Of a DNA stretch of 64,000 bases, positions 15,623 through 23,613 are shown in pieces. The stretch spans positions 2,355,001 through 2,419,000 of the forward strand of contig NZ_CP089925.1 in the NCBI RefSeq assembly GCF_021284745.1, given 5' to 3'. The position numbers were made by a program, and so were the translations under genes. Source of the DNA: Lysobacter sp. KIS68-7 (lineage in GTDB: Bacteria > Pseudomonadota > Gammaproteobacteria > Xanthomonadales > Xanthomonadaceae). Positions within the stretch are counted from its first letter, which is position 1. Each line of letters opens with the position of its first letter. The notes under the pieces were generated by a model that saw only the letters and a program-made list of their open reading frames with translations, was not told the origin of the DNA and ran no database searches.

Positions 15623-16330
15623 TCATTCCATCGGTCCCCGGGCGAGCCTTTCGAAATGGCCCGCCAACCGCGACGTGAGCTCCGCGTAGCGCGCGACCGA
15701 TTCGAACGAAGGGTTGAACGTGCCGTCGTGCATGGCGCTGTTGCGCAGTTTGCGGAGCTCATTGAACTGCTCGGCGTCCTCTTTGCGAATGTGGCCGCCT
15801 TCTGCGAGCTCGCGCATCAACCGCATCGCTCCGCTGGGTTCGACGCCCTTCGCCGCAGCAAGCCGGCGCATCGCAGCGTCAACGCTCGTCCAGGCGGCGA
15901 GCACGGCCCCGCGCGGGTCGCCTTGCGCAAGTTCAAGAACCGGGCGCATCTCCGGATCGGCTTCGCGAATAAACCGGTTCGTGTTGCTCTCGGAGATTTC
16001 ATCAAGGGCGACAAGCTCGACGCCGGCTTCTTCGGAAATACGTTCGACGTCTTCTGCGAACTCCACCTCCATCCCGCCCCAATTTCCACGCTTAATGCGC
16101 TTGAGCAGCGCACGGATTTGCGAGCGGAACAGCAACGCGATGCCGAACGTGGCAACGGGCCACGCGAGCGATCGAATGAGTTCGGAGATGAAGGTCAGAC
16201 AGTCCAACGGCGCCACCCGCGTCACGGTGGAGGCGTTCGCGGGCCCCCAACCCGCGGCTGTCGCGATGTGCGGGCAGCCAAAGGCTTCTAACGGCTGATG
16301 TATGCGAGGCCGGTCACCTGAGCGCAACAC
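15623..16330 (-). CDS. Membrane-anchored protein with a HEPN-type Rx4H motif
   Basis: 235 residues as drawn (GTG at 16330; a later start such as the valine near residue 36 is as plausible). One membrane helix (about 47-70) is followed by a basic stretch, a linker, and a C-terminal helical domain that contains LRKLRNSAMHDGTF, i.e. Arg196-Asn-x3-His201, the Rx4H signature of HEPN/DUF4145-like domains (RNases or nucleic-acid-binding). First gene of a three-gene operon. A membrane-tethered HEPN protein would fit an abortive-infection or signalling role, but this is inference. Confidence 0.6.
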   Translation of the reverse strand: MLRSGDRPRIHQPLEAFGCPHIATAAGWGPANASTVTRVAPLDCLTFISELIRSLAWPVATFGIALLFRSQIRALLKRIKRGNWGGMEVEFAEDVERISEEAGVELVALDEISESNTNRFIREADPEMRPVLELAQGDPRGAVLAAWTSVDAAMRRLAAAKGVEPSGAMRLMRELAEGGHIRKEDAEQFNELRKLRNSAMHDGTFNPSFESVARYAELTSRLAGHFERLARGPME

Positions 16331-16477
16331 GAAAATTTCTCGGGGTCCCCCCAGGGGTGAGGGACGGTGGCGGCGCTACCTGGGAGTATGCGACAGAAGT
16401 AGCCAGCAAGCAGGCGGCACGGGATCGTCCCGATGCTGCACGCCGAATTTGTGCTTTGGGTCGACAGCGGCCACTTG
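16331..16477. other. Short intergenic stretch
   Basis: 147 bp between the three-gene operon and the PIN gene. GC-rich, with a short hairpin-forming GGGATCGTCCC; likely promoter of the operon to its left and end of the PIN unit. Nothing else seen. Confidence 0.4.
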
Positions 16478-17122
16478 TTAGGTGTTGAGCAACACACTCA
16501 ACAACTCAGTGGGTAGTACAACAGCCGGCAAAAAACCCAGATTTCCTGAATGGCCAACACACCTTTTTAGCTTCGAGTCGAGTGTCAAAAAGTAATCGGC
16601 CTCGTTGTGCTCCGCGCACCAAAGAAAGAATGCATCCGCCAGCTGGTTGTAGTGCTTGGATGTTGTTCCTTGGAGTCCCCCAGTGGCCTTGGCAAGTTGG
16701 ATGAACCTTGGATGCTCTAGGCGCGAGAGAAAATTGTGGAAGTGGTTCTCTGTAGGGCCGGGGTTCAAGTGCCGCGGCAGGCCTATTATTCGGTCATATT
16801 TCAGGGGTGGATCCGAAACAATGATGTTGCTTCGGTAAAAGTATTCGCCCCGGAACCCGCCGGCCATTTTGACCTCGCCGAGTGTTTCTTGATCCATCAA
16901 TAGCGTGGCGTTTTTCACCTTCAGCTGCGCTGACAACTCACGAAGCCTGCGAATCTCAGAACGCAGGCCCGGATGATCGTGCGGCTTCTTGCTATGAAGT
17001 TGAATCGGCCCACGCTTAACTAAAGGGTCACCAGGCTCGAGCTGGCCGAACTGTATCGTCTGGGTGCGATAACGAGTCGCCGCGTGCCTGATGATGTTGC
17101 TGTCGATGAAGACTTTCATCAA
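16478..17122 (-). CDS. PIN-domain protein (putative toxin RNase)
   Basis: 214 residues. The PIN acid residues are placed as expected: Asp7 in VFIDSN, Glu79/Glu83 in MDQETLGEV, Asp163 in QLADAFFLW, and Asp182 in FLTLDSKL. PIN domains are Mg-dependent RNases, often toxins or Vap-like effectors. It is larger than VapC (about 130 aa) because of an insert around residues 30-70. Start Met1 or Met2 (MMKVF). It follows the HEPN-like gene by seven bases, so they form a pair. Confidence 0.75.
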   Translation of the reverse strand: MMKVFIDSNIIRHAATRYRTQTIQFGQLEPGDPLVKRGPIQLHSKKPHDHPGLRSEIRRLRELSAQLKVKNATLLMDQETLGEVKMAGGFRGEYFYRSNIIVSDPPLKYDRIIGLPRHLNPGPTENHFHNFLSRLEHPRFIQLAKATGGLQGTTSKHYNQLADAFFLWCAEHNEADYFLTLDSKLKRCVGHSGNLGFLPAVVLPTELLSVLLNT

Positions 17123-17129
17123 AACCTCG

Positions 17130-17858
17130 CTAGTTTGCGCAGCGCGCCTGCCGCAAATACGTGCCCGGTTCGTCCTTCGGCTCCTTGCCGGGCTTGTGGC
17201 GATGGGGTCGCAGGCTCTTGTCCGGCCAGAACCGGGGCGTCAGGTGCTCGTAGATTGCGGTAACAGACCAAGGCAGCAGGTCGGCGGTTTCGCCGTCGAT
17301 TTGCCATCGAATTCGTGCGACTTCGAGGTAGCCGGCAGTGCGCACCACCGGACAGGAGAATGACTGTAGTAGCGTTCCGAGTCGGTCAGCCTCGCGACGC
17401 TTGTCGTTGATGCCAATGGGCGCGGTAGCCGCCGGATGCGCCGCGACCTTGTTTCGCCACTGCACGACGGCCGGCACGATCTCCTCGACATAATCACGGC
17501 ATGTCTTGTTCACGACGCCTTCGTTCTCGACGAGATCCGGGATTGACCATGACGTGCGATTCACCAAGTCGACCAGTGCGACGAGGCGCAAGTAGTTGGT
17601 CAACGAAATGGCGAACCAGTTAAAGGTGCAGTAGGTCACCGGGTAGAAGTAGGCGAAGTCCTCCATCGGTTCACGTCCATCGGACTGCTCAGTCGCGTCG
17701 ATGAAGTGCTGTTCCTCCTCGCGCACGTGCTCCGCCAGATGCTCGATGCCGTGCAGTTGCGCTTCGATGAAGTGCGAGTGCAACAGTTTCGGGTTGCGGA
17801 GGTCGAGGCGAATGTCGAGCTCGTAGTCGAGCGTCCATTCCATCGGAGGCAATTCCAT
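17130..17858 (-). CDS. HEPN-like protein paired with a PIN protein
   Basis: 242 residues, helical, soluble. WRNKVAAHPA contains Arg135-Asn-x4-His141, the RNx(4)H motif typical of HEPN ribonucleases and of minimal-nucleotidyltransferase-associated HEPNs. The gene ends seven bases before the PIN gene start, so translation is coupled. A HEPN plus PIN pair resembles known two-component toxin or defence modules, although I do not recognise this family. The C-terminus is basic (RPHRHKPGKEPKD). Confidence 0.6.
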   Translation of the reverse strand: MELPPMEWTLDYELDIRLDLRNPKLLHSHFIEAQLHGIEHLAEHVREEEQHFIDATEQSDGREPMEDFAYFYPVTYCTFNWFAISLTNYLRLVALVDLVNRTSWSIPDLVENEGVVNKTCRDYVEEIVPAVVQWRNKVAAHPAATAPIGINDKRREADRLGTLLQSFSCPVVRTAGYLEVARIRWQIDGETADLLPWSVTAIYEHLTPRFWPDKSLRPHRHKPGKEPKDEPGTYLRQARCAN

Positions 17859-18048
17859 GGACTATGCCCTCAAAGGTTGCTGGCCGGCGAAATTTTGGGA
17901 GCCCGCCCCCACATCGAACTAAAAACGCGAAGCCGTGGTCCCCCGGGGGGGCGTCTGTTCCATCTGTTGCAGCCCCGGTTGTTGCGCAGAGCATCACCCG
18001 GCAAGCTAGATCGGACAAGACCGATCGTAGGCGTGCAAGGAGCACACG

Positions 18049-18330
18049 ATGGCGCTATCCCGCGAGCAGGTGAATGCCCTCGCGCGCCTCAGCTACAAGC
18101 GGTATTGGGCCGGGTTGATGGCGCGCGGTGAGCAGCCCTACCTGCGTCAGTTCCCGCCGATGCACTGCGGCAATGCGCGATGCTGCGGGGAGTTGCCGGT
18201 CGGCGTGACCGTCGACGAGTTAAACGAAGAACGGTACCGCTCCTGGGGCGCGATGCTCGCGGCGCGCGCTGCTTCAGTGGTCAACGAGTTGTTGAGGGTC
18301 GAGGCGGACCCGCGATTTCAACGGCCCTGA
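18049..18330 (+). CDS. Small hypothetical protein
   Basis: 93 residues; start ATG at 18049 with AAGGAG nine bases upstream. Three cysteines in the segment HCGNARCCGELP could bind a metal or form a disulfide. Helical N-terminus. No family recognised. Its 3' end overlaps the gene on the opposite strand by 13 bp. It lies in the accessory block with a 190-bp upstream region that shows no other gene. Confidence 0.6.
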   Translation: MALSREQVNALARLSYKRYWAGLMARGEQPYLRQFPPMHCGNARCCGELPVGVTVDELNEERYRSWGAMLAARAASVVNELLRVEADPRFQRP

Positions 18331-19241
18331 TCGTCTGGATGGTTGGATTCTTCGAGAAGCGTCAACATCTCGTCGGCGGCTTTTGCCATCTGTGCCTGTG
18401 ATGCTTTCGCGCTTAGGAGGAGCGCGGCGAGGTCCGCATCGAGTCCGATTTCGTTGCGGAACGCGGCGGTGAGCCTAACCTGCATTTCGCCGATTCGAGT
18501 GGTCTCCGCCATCGTCGCCCTCATGAAAACCTTTTGCAGGGCGTTGTAAGCCTCCCAGCTGGAATTCCGGTCCTCGCCGTACTTCTCGTAGGCTTCGCGA
18601 TAGTGCTCGAAGTTGTGTCGAAGCACCTTCATGCGGGCTGGATTGGGATCGCCAGATTCGTTTTCGGCGGTGATTTCGGCGAGGGCACGTTGAGCTTGGG
18701 CGAGTTGCTGCTCGTACATGTTGTTCGCGACGTTGATGTCGATCTTGAGGTCGTGCATCGGTTGCGCAGCCGCGAGTAGGTTGAACAGGGCCTGCCCGTA
18801 AATCCCCGCCAACTGCGAGGCGAGGGCAGAGGATTCGCGTTCACCGATTAACTGGACTTTTGCCAGCGCCGCCATCGTGCCTTGAAGAGGGCCGGACAAA
18901 TCCGCGGAGGTGGGATCCTTCGCGGCCAGCGACCCAAGGTGCGCGCCCGTGCTCATCATCTGCGTCGTCAGATCGAGGTACACCTCTTTTCTGAGCGCGA
19001 AGATGCGGTCGCGATGCTTTTCGCGCGCATCGTGGCGAAGCTGATCGTTCAGGCGCTTCTCGCTGCTCCGGTTAGACAGGATCACCCCAGAAAGAGAAAT
19101 CGCGGCTGCGATTACGCCCGACCAGACGACCGTCGGAATGCTGACCGCCGCGGCGCTGTTTTGGGAGGCAGACGCGGCTTCGGCTACGCCCGACACCAGC
19201 AGCACGAGCAGGAAGAGCGCAGGCGGTGCAGATTGCTTCAT
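18318..19241 (-). CDS. Signal-anchored coiled-coil protein
   Basis: 307 residues from ATG at 19241, which opens into a signal sequence (KQSAPPALFLLVLLVSGVAEA). A second hydrophobic segment (about 37-57) follows, then a long helical region rich in charged residues and a coiled coil (EQQLAQAQRALAEITAEN, about 172-190). Probably anchored by the second helix with the helical domain on one side of the membrane. No family recognised. Last gene of the accessory block, next to tRNA-Val. Confidence 0.6.
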   Translation of the reverse strand: MKQSAPPALFLLVLLVSGVAEAASASQNSAAAVSIPTVVWSGVIAAAISLSGVILSNRSSEKRLNDQLRHDAREKHRDRIFALRKEVYLDLTTQMMSTGAHLGSLAAKDPTSADLSGPLQGTMAALAKVQLIGERESSALASQLAGIYGQALFNLLAAAQPMHDLKIDINVANNMYEQQLAQAQRALAEITAENESGDPNPARMKVLRHNFEHYREAYEKYGEDRNSSWEAYNALQKVFMRATMAETTRIGEMQVRLTAAFRNEIGLDADLAALLLSAKASQAQMAKAADEMLTLLEESNHPDDQGR

Positions 19242-19307
19242 CCGATTCCCCGAAGCCCGGCCCCTGGGCGAGCCGACATTAGAACGTGTGGCCACTCGAT
19301 TGGGCAC

Positions 19308-19339
19308 AAAAAAACCGCCTCGTTTTCAGGGCGGTTTTT
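19308..19339 (-). terminator. Rho-independent terminator after tRNA-Val
   Basis: Read on the minus strand: AAAACCGCC, a ten-base loop, GGCGGTTTTTTT. The stem and T-tract are strong. It lies 62 bp beyond the tRNA 3' end, so it ends the tRNA transcript. Confidence 0.8.
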
Positions 19340-19400
19340 CGTACGTTTTCCGTACTCACCCGATTCGGCGATTCGGAAACGATCTAACTCTTTGATTTCA

Positions 19401-19475
19401 TGGTGGGCGGTGCAGGGTTCGAACCTGCGACCCTTGCCGTGTGAAGGCAATGCTCTACCGCTGAGCTAACCGCCC
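19401..19475 (-). tRNA. tRNA-Val (anticodon CAC)
   Basis: 75 nt including an encoded CCA. Acceptor GGGCGGT pairs with ACCGCCC; D arm AGCTCAGCGGTAGAGC; anticodon loop TTCACAC giving CAC (reads GTG); T arm AGGTTCGAACCC. The accessory block 12.9-19.3 kb lies at its 3' side, the usual integration position, but I see no integrase and no second copy of the tRNA end. Confidence 0.95.
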
Positions 19476-19589
19476 GGGTGCTTCTACCGCCGCGGGGCGG
19501 GGCAGGCGCGGCATTCTACGGAAGCGCGGCCGTTCGGGCAACGGGCGTGAAGACGAAATCGTGAATCGGGCCGCCGTTGCCGGCCGCCC

Positions 19590-20438
19590 TCATTCAATCT
19601 GATCCCGCGCCCAGGCCGCATCCAGCGCTTCCATCGCATCCTTCGGCTTCAGTTTCGCGGCCTTCTCGAACGCGCCGGCCGCCGCGTCTTCCTTCTTCTC
19701 GCCATACAGCAGCATCAGCACGTTGCCGTGCTCCACGTGGGCGATCGGGGAATCCGGCGTCAGCTTCAGCGCGGTCTTGATGTGCGATTCGGCCTCGCCG
19801 GCCTTGGCGCCATACGTGAGGCCGCCCAGCATCGCGCCCACCTTGCCGACGATCTCCGCGTGGTACAGCGCCATCGCGGTGTGGGCCTCGGCGTGCTTCG
19901 GCGCGATCTCCAGCGCCGTGTCCAGCGAGGCGCGCACCTTGCCGGCAATCCCCTCCTTCAGCGCCTTCATGATGCTCAGGCCCTGGCTGTAGCGGCCCAG
20001 CGCAAAGGCGTGGCGGTAATGGGCGTTCGCGTCCTCGGGCAGGGCCTTGATCGCGCCCTCTGCGAGCTGGGCGCACTGCTCGAAGCGCTTGAGCTTGTCG
20101 GCGTCGCTGTCCACCAGATAAGTCGCGTGGATCCCCATCGCTTTGACGGCCACCGAGGCGCCGATGGGGCCGAGCTTTTCGCCGGCCTCATAAGCCGCCT
20201 GGAAGTCGCCGTGGTGGAAGGCGCGCCATGCGTCCTGCAAAGCGGCGGCCAGTGCGTCGGCGTCGAGCTTCGGCGCGGCCTTGCCGGCGGCCTTGAGCAG
20301 GGCGGCGGCGCGCTTGGCGTCGGGGTAGGGTTCGCAGTCGCCCGCATGCAGCGCGGGCCAGGCTTTCTTCAGCGCGTCGCCCGTGTAGGCGAAGGCTTTC
20401 GCGTCCTGCGGGAAGGGGGCCCATTTGAACTTCGCCAT
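19590..20438 (-). CDS. TPR-type repeat protein
   Basis: 282 residues from ATG at 20438 (MAKFKWAPFPQDAKAF). Helical repeats run through most of the protein; the alanine-rich pairs near residues 85-110, 165-190 and 225-260 (APKHAEAHTAMALYHAEI, DSPIAHVEHGNVLMLLY) fit tetratricopeptide repeats. No signal peptide, so a cytoplasmic scaffold or binding protein. The gene diverges from the small gene at 20572 with a 133-bp gap. Confidence 0.72.
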   Translation of the reverse strand: MAKFKWAPFPQDAKAFAYTGDALKKAWPALHAGDCEPYPDAKRAAALLKAAGKAAPKLDADALAAALQDAWRAFHHGDFQAAYEAGEKLGPIGASVAVKAMGIHATYLVDSDADKLKRFEQCAQLAEGAIKALPEDANAHYRHAFALGRYSQGLSIMKALKEGIAGKVRASLDTALEIAPKHAEAHTAMALYHAEIVGKVGAMLGGLTYGAKAGEAESHIKTALKLTPDSPIAHVEHGNVLMLLYGEKKEDAAAGAFEKAAKLKPKDAMEALDAAWARDQIE

Positions 20439-20571
20439 GCGGGTGTCTCGGGGGGTGGCGGAAGCGGCAGCATCCCGCCGCGCGACGGTCTTCGCAAGTC
20501 GGTATCCATTGGTGTGCTGTGATGGCGGCATGTGCGCAGCCCCACGCTGCGCTCGCAATCGGAGAGGGGTC

Positions 20572-20814
20572 ATGACGCATCAGGAAACCACGCTCCGTCA
20601 TCTGTGGTTGGCCGGCCTGGGGTTGTATGCGCGGGTGCGGCGTCGGATGGATCGCATCGTCGGGATCGAGACGCCGGAGAAGGCGGAGCCGCCTGCTGTG
20701 GAGTTCGTGACGACGCAGAAGCCGGCGAAGAAGGTGGTGTCGAAGTATTCGTCCGGGTCGCGGCGGGCGGGGGAGCATGAGTCGCGGCGGCGTATCGCTG
20801 GGAAGGGGCGCTAA
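20572..20814 (+). CDS. Small phasin-like protein
   Basis: 80 residues, start ATG at 20572 preceded by GAGAGGGG. The beginning (TLRHLWLAGLGLYARVRRRMD) resembles the first helix of phasin-family proteins, including the phasin at 44255-44788 (IWLAGVGAFARA). The tail is basic and proline/lysine-rich (QKPAKKVVSKYSSGS). It could be a granule-associated protein, but the short length leaves this open. Confidence 0.5.
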   Translation: MTHQETTLRHLWLAGLGLYARVRRRMDRIVGIETPEKAEPPAVEFVTTQKPAKKVVSKYSSGSRRAGEHESRRRIAGKGR

Positions 20815-20821
20815 CGCTTTA

Positions 20822-20991
20822 GGAGCAAAGCCTCGGCTCCGGAAGGGACGGACCGCCACGCCCTCGGTTATCGCGCCTGTCGGAGCGCCTTCAAGCCGCA
20901 TCCATGCAACCGGAGCTCCGCCCGGGTGGCCATCCATGGCCGCCCTGCAGTCGCGACAACCGAGTGCGTGTCGGTCCTTCATCGCGATTTG
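20822..20991 (+). repeat. ~170-bp palindromic element, copy A
   Basis: Begins AGCCTCGGCTCCGGAAGG and ends with TCGGTCCTTCATCGCGATTT. Outer arms CTCGGTTATCGCG and CGCGACAACCGAG are near-inverted repeats; the core holds a second palindrome around CATCCATGG. Three more copies occur at 39.9, 44.9 and 45.1 kb. Non-autonomous repeat; no gene of its own. Confidence 0.85.
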
Positions 20992-21042
20992 CAGGATGCG
21001 GTGCGTTTGACGCTGCATTGGCATTCACCAGAGGAGTTCGCC

Positions 21043-21675
21043 ATGGCCAGTGAACCGATTCGGGATCCGATCAAGGATCATCTGCTCACGCCGGAAAATT
21101 CGGCTTTCATCGTCATCGATTACCAGCCGATCCAGGTGTCCTCGATCCGTTCGATGGATCAGAAGGAATTGGTGTTCAACATCGTCAGCACGGCCAAGGC
21201 GGCGCTCAACTACAAGCTGCCCATCGTGCATTCGACGGTGAATGTCGGGACAGGGCGCAACAAGCCGCCGATCGCCGAACTCCAGGCGCTCCTGGGGCAC
21301 TTGCCGACGTATGACCGCACGACGATCAACAGTTGGGAGGATGTCGAGTTCCGGCAAGCGGTCGCGGCCACCGGTCGCAAGAAGCTGATCATGACCGCGT
21401 TGTGGACCGAAGCCTGCCTTGCCTTCCCGGCACTCGACGCGCTGAAGGAAGGCTTTGATGTCTATGCGGTCGTGGACGCCGTGGGCGGGACGTCCATTGC
21501 TGCGCACGAGGCGGCCTTGCGCCGGATCGAGCAGGCGGGCGCCAGCTTGATCAGCAAGACGCAACTGTATTGCGAGCTGCAACGCGACTGGAAACGCGAG
21601 GCGACCATTCCCGGTTTCATGAACGTGTTCCAGAACTATGGCGGGTCGAACCCTGAGAAGGACTTCAAGGGTTGA
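21043..21675 (+). CDS. Isochorismatase-family hydrolase
   Basis: 210 residues, start ATG at 21043 with GAGGAG seven bases before it. Catalytic triad positions fit the family: Asp26 (FIVIDYQP), Lys113/114 (GRKKLIM), Cys125 (WTEACL), with the cis-peptide region upstream. It should hydrolyse an amide or ether (cysteine hydrolase); isochorismatase activity itself is not implied. Single cytoplasmic enzyme; palindromic element A lies in its upstream region. Confidence 0.88.
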   Translation: MASEPIRDPIKDHLLTPENSAFIVIDYQPIQVSSIRSMDQKELVFNIVSTAKAALNYKLPIVHSTVNVGTGRNKPPIAELQALLGHLPTYDRTTINSWEDVEFRQAVAATGRKKLIMTALWTEACLAFPALDALKEGFDVYAVVDAVGGTSIAAHEAALRRIEQAGASLISKTQLYCELQRDWKREATIPGFMNVFQNYGGSNPEKDFKG

Positions 21676-21700
21676 TCAGAAAGTTCGGGGGGCATGCGAG

Positions 21701-21726
21701 TGTCTGCTTTCGGCCAGAAGCGGACA
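21701..21726 (+). repeat. 26-bp palindromic repeat (unit 1)
   Basis: Arms TGTCTGCTT and AAGCGGACA around TCGGCCAG. Member of the TGTCCGCTT/AAGCGGACA family; lies 25 bp after the isochorismatase-like gene. Confidence 0.8.
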
Positions 21727-21760
21727 CTTGAGGAGCGGGCCCTACCTCGCAGCCGATCGC

Positions 21761-21790
21761 GACGCAGCGCATCCATTGGTGCGCTGCGTC
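21761..21790. terminator. Strong hairpin between convergent genes
   Basis: GACGCAGCGCA (21761-21771) and TGCGCTGCGTC (21780-21790) form a perfect 11-bp stem with an 8-base loop between the convergent hydrolase and secreted-protein genes. No T-tract; a bidirectional terminator by position. Confidence 0.45.
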
Positions 21791-21809
21791 GTCCCGCCGG
21801 CACGATGGC

Positions 21810-22658
21810 TCAGGGTGGCGTGAAATTGAGCAAGTACGGGTGGTTGGGGTCGGTCGGGTCGCAGGCAAAGTTGAAGTGCTGCGCGAACTGCGGGGCAAAT
21901 TGCGCCACGCAGGCATTCTTCTCGGCTGCGCTCATCGGAATGATGTTGCGCTCGACGAGGGGCCCTTCTTCGCTGCAGCCAAAGCCTTCACCGCCAGCGA
22001 GGAAGCCGCCGAGGTAGCTCGTGGTGACGGCGTCAGGGGGCAGCGGAGAGTTGCTCTCGAAGTACCAATCAATCTCGGGGATGCCACTCTGGAGGCCGCA
22101 GCCGAACCGATGGACGAAGCTCGGCGTCGCCGCCAGCACGCGGTTGCCGATGGCCACGCACACATCGGGGCACAGACACACGCCGGGAATCGTGACCGGC
22201 ACGGACAGCGCGCTGAAGGGCGCGCTCTGCGACGCGCCCTTGGTCGAGCTCATGGCCTTGACCCGGATCTGGACGGTCTTGGCGTGATACGTCGCGGGCA
22301 CGGTGCACGGCGAATCCCCCGACGTACACACAGTGACATCCAGGGAGGCCGGCGCGATGTCGACCACGGGGCTGCGACTGAAAATGGAGAACTTGAAGGT
22401 CTGGCTCAGGTCCGGGCTGCCGTTGCAGTCGGGGTCGTACGTGGCGATGGCTTCGATGGAGTATTTGTCCGGCGGGGGGATCAGGGTGTCCATGGTCCAT
22501 GCGCAGACCACGGGTTGCGATGGCTCGACGGTACAGACTGGCGTGCCGGGGGCCGTCGTGTACCCCGGCTGTTTTGCGGACAGGTCAGCCGCGGGCAGCA
22601 GCAACGACATCGCGGCACACAGGGGAACCAGCGCAGGGCGCGCGGGAGCGAGCGTCAT
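21810..22658 (-). CDS. Cysteine-rich exported protein of unknown function
   Basis: 282 residues with a signal peptide (about 1-28, ending LSAKQ). About a dozen cysteines are scattered through the mature part (for example IPGVCLCPDVCVAIG and GFGCSEEG), suggesting several disulfides. No family recognised. Beta-rich composition. Monocistronic, convergent with the isochorismatase-like gene. Confidence 0.65.
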   Translation of the reverse strand: MTLAPARPALVPLCAAMSLLLPAADLSAKQPGYTTAPGTPVCTVEPSQPVVCAWTMDTLIPPPDKYSIEAIATYDPDCNGSPDLSQTFKFSIFSRSPVVDIAPASLDVTVCTSGDSPCTVPATYHAKTVQIRVKAMSSTKGASQSAPFSALSVPVTIPGVCLCPDVCVAIGNRVLAATPSFVHRFGCGLQSGIPEIDWYFESNSPLPPDAVTTSYLGGFLAGGEGFGCSEEGPLVERNIIPMSAAEKNACVAQFAPQFAQHFNFACDPTDPNHPYLLNFTPP

Positions 22659-22949
22659 GGGGGCCTCCGGCAGGAGTGCATGCTCGCTGGCTATGATCCG
22701 GTTGCCCGGGAGAGGACACCATCACCCGAGTGTGCACTCAACCATCCTCAAGCCCCCATGAGCAGTTTCCGTGGGGAAGCTCATCTTCGATCTGAACCAG
22801 TCACTCGACGGCGGCGATCATGGCCAGCGAGTTGATCTACGACAGGGTCCTTCGGTTAGGGGCGTCAGCGGTCACCTGGTGATCTATGGCAGCTTTCGGC
22901 CAATAGCGGACATTCAAGGGGCAGCGCACGGAACGCTACCGGTGGTGCG
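22659..22949. other. Non-coding stretch with one degenerate palindrome
   Basis: 291 bp between two minus-strand genes. It carries a damaged copy of the 26-bp palindrome (22887-22912) and no gene I can support. Confidence 0.5.
22887..22912 (+). repeat. 26-bp palindromic repeat (unit 2, degenerate)
   Basis: Right arm AGCGGACA is intact; left arm reads TGGCAGCTT. One half is therefore eroded. Confidence 0.65.
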
Positions 22950-23408
22950 CTACGAGGCGTCGGAGGCCGCGTTGAACATCGTTGGGCCAATCTGCACAGC
23001 GAAGGGTTCGAATGTCGTCACCGAAATGGACTTCGCAAAAAACCCCTTCTTCCTGATGACATAGGGGACGTAGATGAACCTTGAGAAGCCTTCACTTTCC
23101 AGATGAACACGCAGCCCATCCGGGGCCTGCGGGTTGTACTCCTTTGGAATATCTACGTTTGCTGCCAAAGCAGCCGCCGCGATCGAGCCCTCTGCAGCAC
23201 TTGAAGTAAATGATTCGCACAGGAGGCGATAAAGGTCCTGAGGCGCCGGCCTCTCCTGGCCGTTGTAGCCACCTGCCGCCGACACCTGACCATCGGCGCT
23301 GAGCGTGGCACCGAAGGGGTAGAAATCGCCTGAGTCGTTGAGCATCACCTTGGCGAAGTCGATGCAATAGTTCAGAAGCTCTTGCAGCTTTTCCGGGGAT
23401 GCGCCCAT
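22950..23408 (-). CDS. Hypothetical protein
   Basis: 152 residues from ATG at 23408 (MGASPEKLQELLNYCIDF). The segment MLNDSGDFYPFGATLSADG reads like an alpha/beta domain seen in many small orphan proteins that travel with these repeats. No signal peptide. No family recognised. It lies between palindromes 2 and 3 and reads opposite to the neighbouring plus-strand small genes. Confidence 0.65.
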   Translation of the reverse strand: MGASPEKLQELLNYCIDFAKVMLNDSGDFYPFGATLSADGQVSAAGGYNGQERPAPQDLYRLLCESFTSSAAEGSIAAAALAANVDIPKEYNPQAPDGLRVHLESEGFSRFIYVPYVIRKKGFFAKSISVTTFEPFAVQIGPTMFNAASDAS

Positions 23409-23450
23409 GCGTAAGTCGCCAGAGTGAATGCCAACGCGCAGCGTACGCGA

Positions 23451-23476
23451 TGTCCGCTTTGGGTCGAAAGCGGTCA
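23451..23476 (-). repeat. 26-bp palindromic repeat (unit 3)
   Basis: Arms TGTCCGCTT and AAGCGGTCA; the reverse complement matches unit 8. It forms an inverted pair with unit 4, 42 bp away. Confidence 0.8.
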
Positions 23477-23518
23477 CTCGTGACCGGCCGTCACCCCGCC
23501 ACCGGGAGTGGCCGCCAA

Positions 23519-23544
23519 TGTCCGCTTTCGACCCAAAGCGGACA
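23519..23544 (+). repeat. 26-bp palindromic repeat (unit 4)
   Basis: Arms TGTCCGCTT and AAGCGGACA, interior TCGACCCA. Perfect arms. Confidence 0.85.
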
Positions 23545-23613
23545 TTTGAAGCTCCGCCTTTGCGCCGCTACCCTTCGCGCCAATGACCGGCAAACTCTTG
23601 GTACACGAAAAAC

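Noticed and set aside
19401-19475. tRNA-Val as proven attachment site
   Set aside because: No duplicated tRNA end or integrase could be found, so integration is only a hypothesis.
20822-21010. Palindromic element A as a protein-coding gene
   Set aside because: Short open frames in it recur in all copies only because the element is repeated; the fold, not the frame, is conserved.
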